This document shows, piece after piece, positions 7,100 to 7,613 of a stretch of DNA of 7,613 nucleotides. Position numbers and translations under genes: made by a program. The first letter of the stretch is position 1; each line of letters starts with the position of its first letter. This DNA comes from CAZADH01 sp964483805 (GTDB lineage: Bacteria > Muiribacteriota > Ozemobacteria > Ozemobacterales > Ozemobacteraceae). Below the pieces are notes generated by a model. It saw nothing but the letters and a program-made list of their open reading frames with translations, was not told where the DNA came from and ran no database searches. Location of the stretch: NCBI GenBank assembly GCA_964483805.1, contig CAZADH010000291.1, positions 1 to 7,613 of the forward strand, read 5' to 3'.

Positions 7100-7613
7100 A
7101 TGAGCCAGGATCACTCCACCACCCACGCGAACGTAACCAGCATCACCGAACCGCCCGGCCCGCCGGGACGGGGTGGTGTTGTTCGCGCGCTGTGGCAGAG
7201 CCTGCGTCCGCAGCAGTGGACGAAGAACCTGATCGTGCTCGCGCCGCTGCTGTTTTCGGAACAACGCCTGGCGCGCCTCCCGGAGGCCTGGGGGTGTGCC
7301 GGTCTCGGTTTTCTCGTCTTTGCTCTGCTCAGTGGTGCCGTTTACCTGCTCAACGATCTCGTCGATCGCGAGCGTGATCGGTTGCATCCCGATAAAAGAA
7401 AGCGACCGATCGCTTCGGGTCGCCTGGCGGTGACGACGGCCAAGATGGCGCTGTTGGTCCTCTTGTTCTCGTGCCTGGCCGTCGCGGCGCAGTTGTCGTG
7501 GTTGTTCTTTGTCACTGCGCTCAGTTACTTCTGCATCAACATCGCCTACAGTTTCTGGCTGAAGAACATGGTCATTGTCGACGTGATGACCATTGGCGTC
7601 GGCTTTGTTCTCC
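7100..7613 (+). CDS. UbiA-superfamily prenyltransferase, decaprenyl-phosphate phosphoribosyltransferase-like (C-terminus cut by right edge)
   Basis: 171 codons are visible. After a 34-residue polar, Pro/Gly-rich leader comes SLRPQQWTKN (34-43), typical of the start of this family. The first Asp-rich motif is complete: NDLVDRERD (85-93) followed by LHPDKRKRPIASG (95-107). NDxxDxxxD with HPxKxxRPIASG is the signature of the 5-phosphoribosyl-1-pyrophosphate:decaprenyl-phosphate branch of UbiA. Those enzymes move phosphoribose onto a membrane polyprenyl phosphate, the first step towards lipid-linked arabinofuranose donors in actinobacteria. Hydrophobic helices are visible near 45-53, 67-84, 115-131 and 133-153, with another starting at about 157. 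The second Asp-rich motif lies beyond the edge. Divergent from the phosphatase operon. Start uncertain: in-frame ATGs at 7034 and 7046 would lengthen the protein by 22 or 18 residues, but 7100 fits the family better and lies just downstream of the predicted promoter. In another lineage the product could serve a different polyprenyl-linked pentose. Confidence 0.85.
   Translation, partial: MSQDHSTTHANVTSITEPPGPPGRGGVVRALWQSLRPQQWTKNLIVLAPLLFSEQRLARLPEAWGCAGLGFLVFALLSGAVYLLNDLVDRERDRLHPDKRKRPIASGRLAVTTAKMALLVLLFSCLAVAAQLSWLFFVTALSYFCINIAYSFWLKNMVIVDVMTIGVGFVL

Noticed and set aside
6845..7387. Minus-strand open frame spanning the intergenic region and the UbiA-family gene
   Set aside because: It overlaps a plus-strand gene with a complete UbiA signature and the start of the phosphatase gene; its product looks like no family.

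Overview
The window comes from a GC-rich, densely coded bacterial chromosome (roughly two-thirds GC by eye). Signal peptides, multi-pass sensors with large extracytoplasmic domains, and a periplasmic-type LysM/SGNH protein suggest a bacterium with a complex, probably Gram-negative, envelope. I cannot place it in a phylum; Myxococcota, Planctomycetota and candidate phyla rich in SpoIIE-type phosphatases (for example Riflebacteria) are guesses only.

Layout, left to right. (1) 1-1095, minus strand: a secreted protein with a LysM domain and an SGNH-hydrolase domain; its C-terminus is cut by the left edge. (2) 1146-4121, minus strand: a 991-residue membrane sensor phosphatase with four predicted membrane helices, a HAMP domain and a PP2C/SpoIIE (RsbU-like) phosphatase domain. 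(3) 4114-6951, minus strand: a second, 945-residue protein of the same architecture, a full-length paralogue of (2), overlapping it by 8 bases. (4) 6952-7099: a divergent intergenic region with a plausible promoter for the right-hand gene and two copies of the near-palindrome CCCTGAGGG. (5) 7100-7613, plus strand: the N-terminal part of a UbiA-superfamily protein closest to decaprenyl-phosphate phosphoribosyltransferases, cut by the right edge.

Genes 3, 2 and 1 read in the same direction in the order 6951 -> 1 with an 8-base overlap and then a 50-base gap, so they are probably one transcription unit. The inferred logic is that two co-translated transmembrane sensor phosphatases detect an envelope signal and act on a phosphoprotein in the cytoplasm, while a cotranscribed wall-binding hydrolase or esterase acts outside. 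The usual partners of SpoIIE-type phosphatases (a STAS anti-anti-sigma protein and a RsbW-like kinase) are not in the window. No RNA gene, insertion sequence, CRISPR array or convincing terminator was seen, and apart from the short intergenic gaps the window is fully coding.
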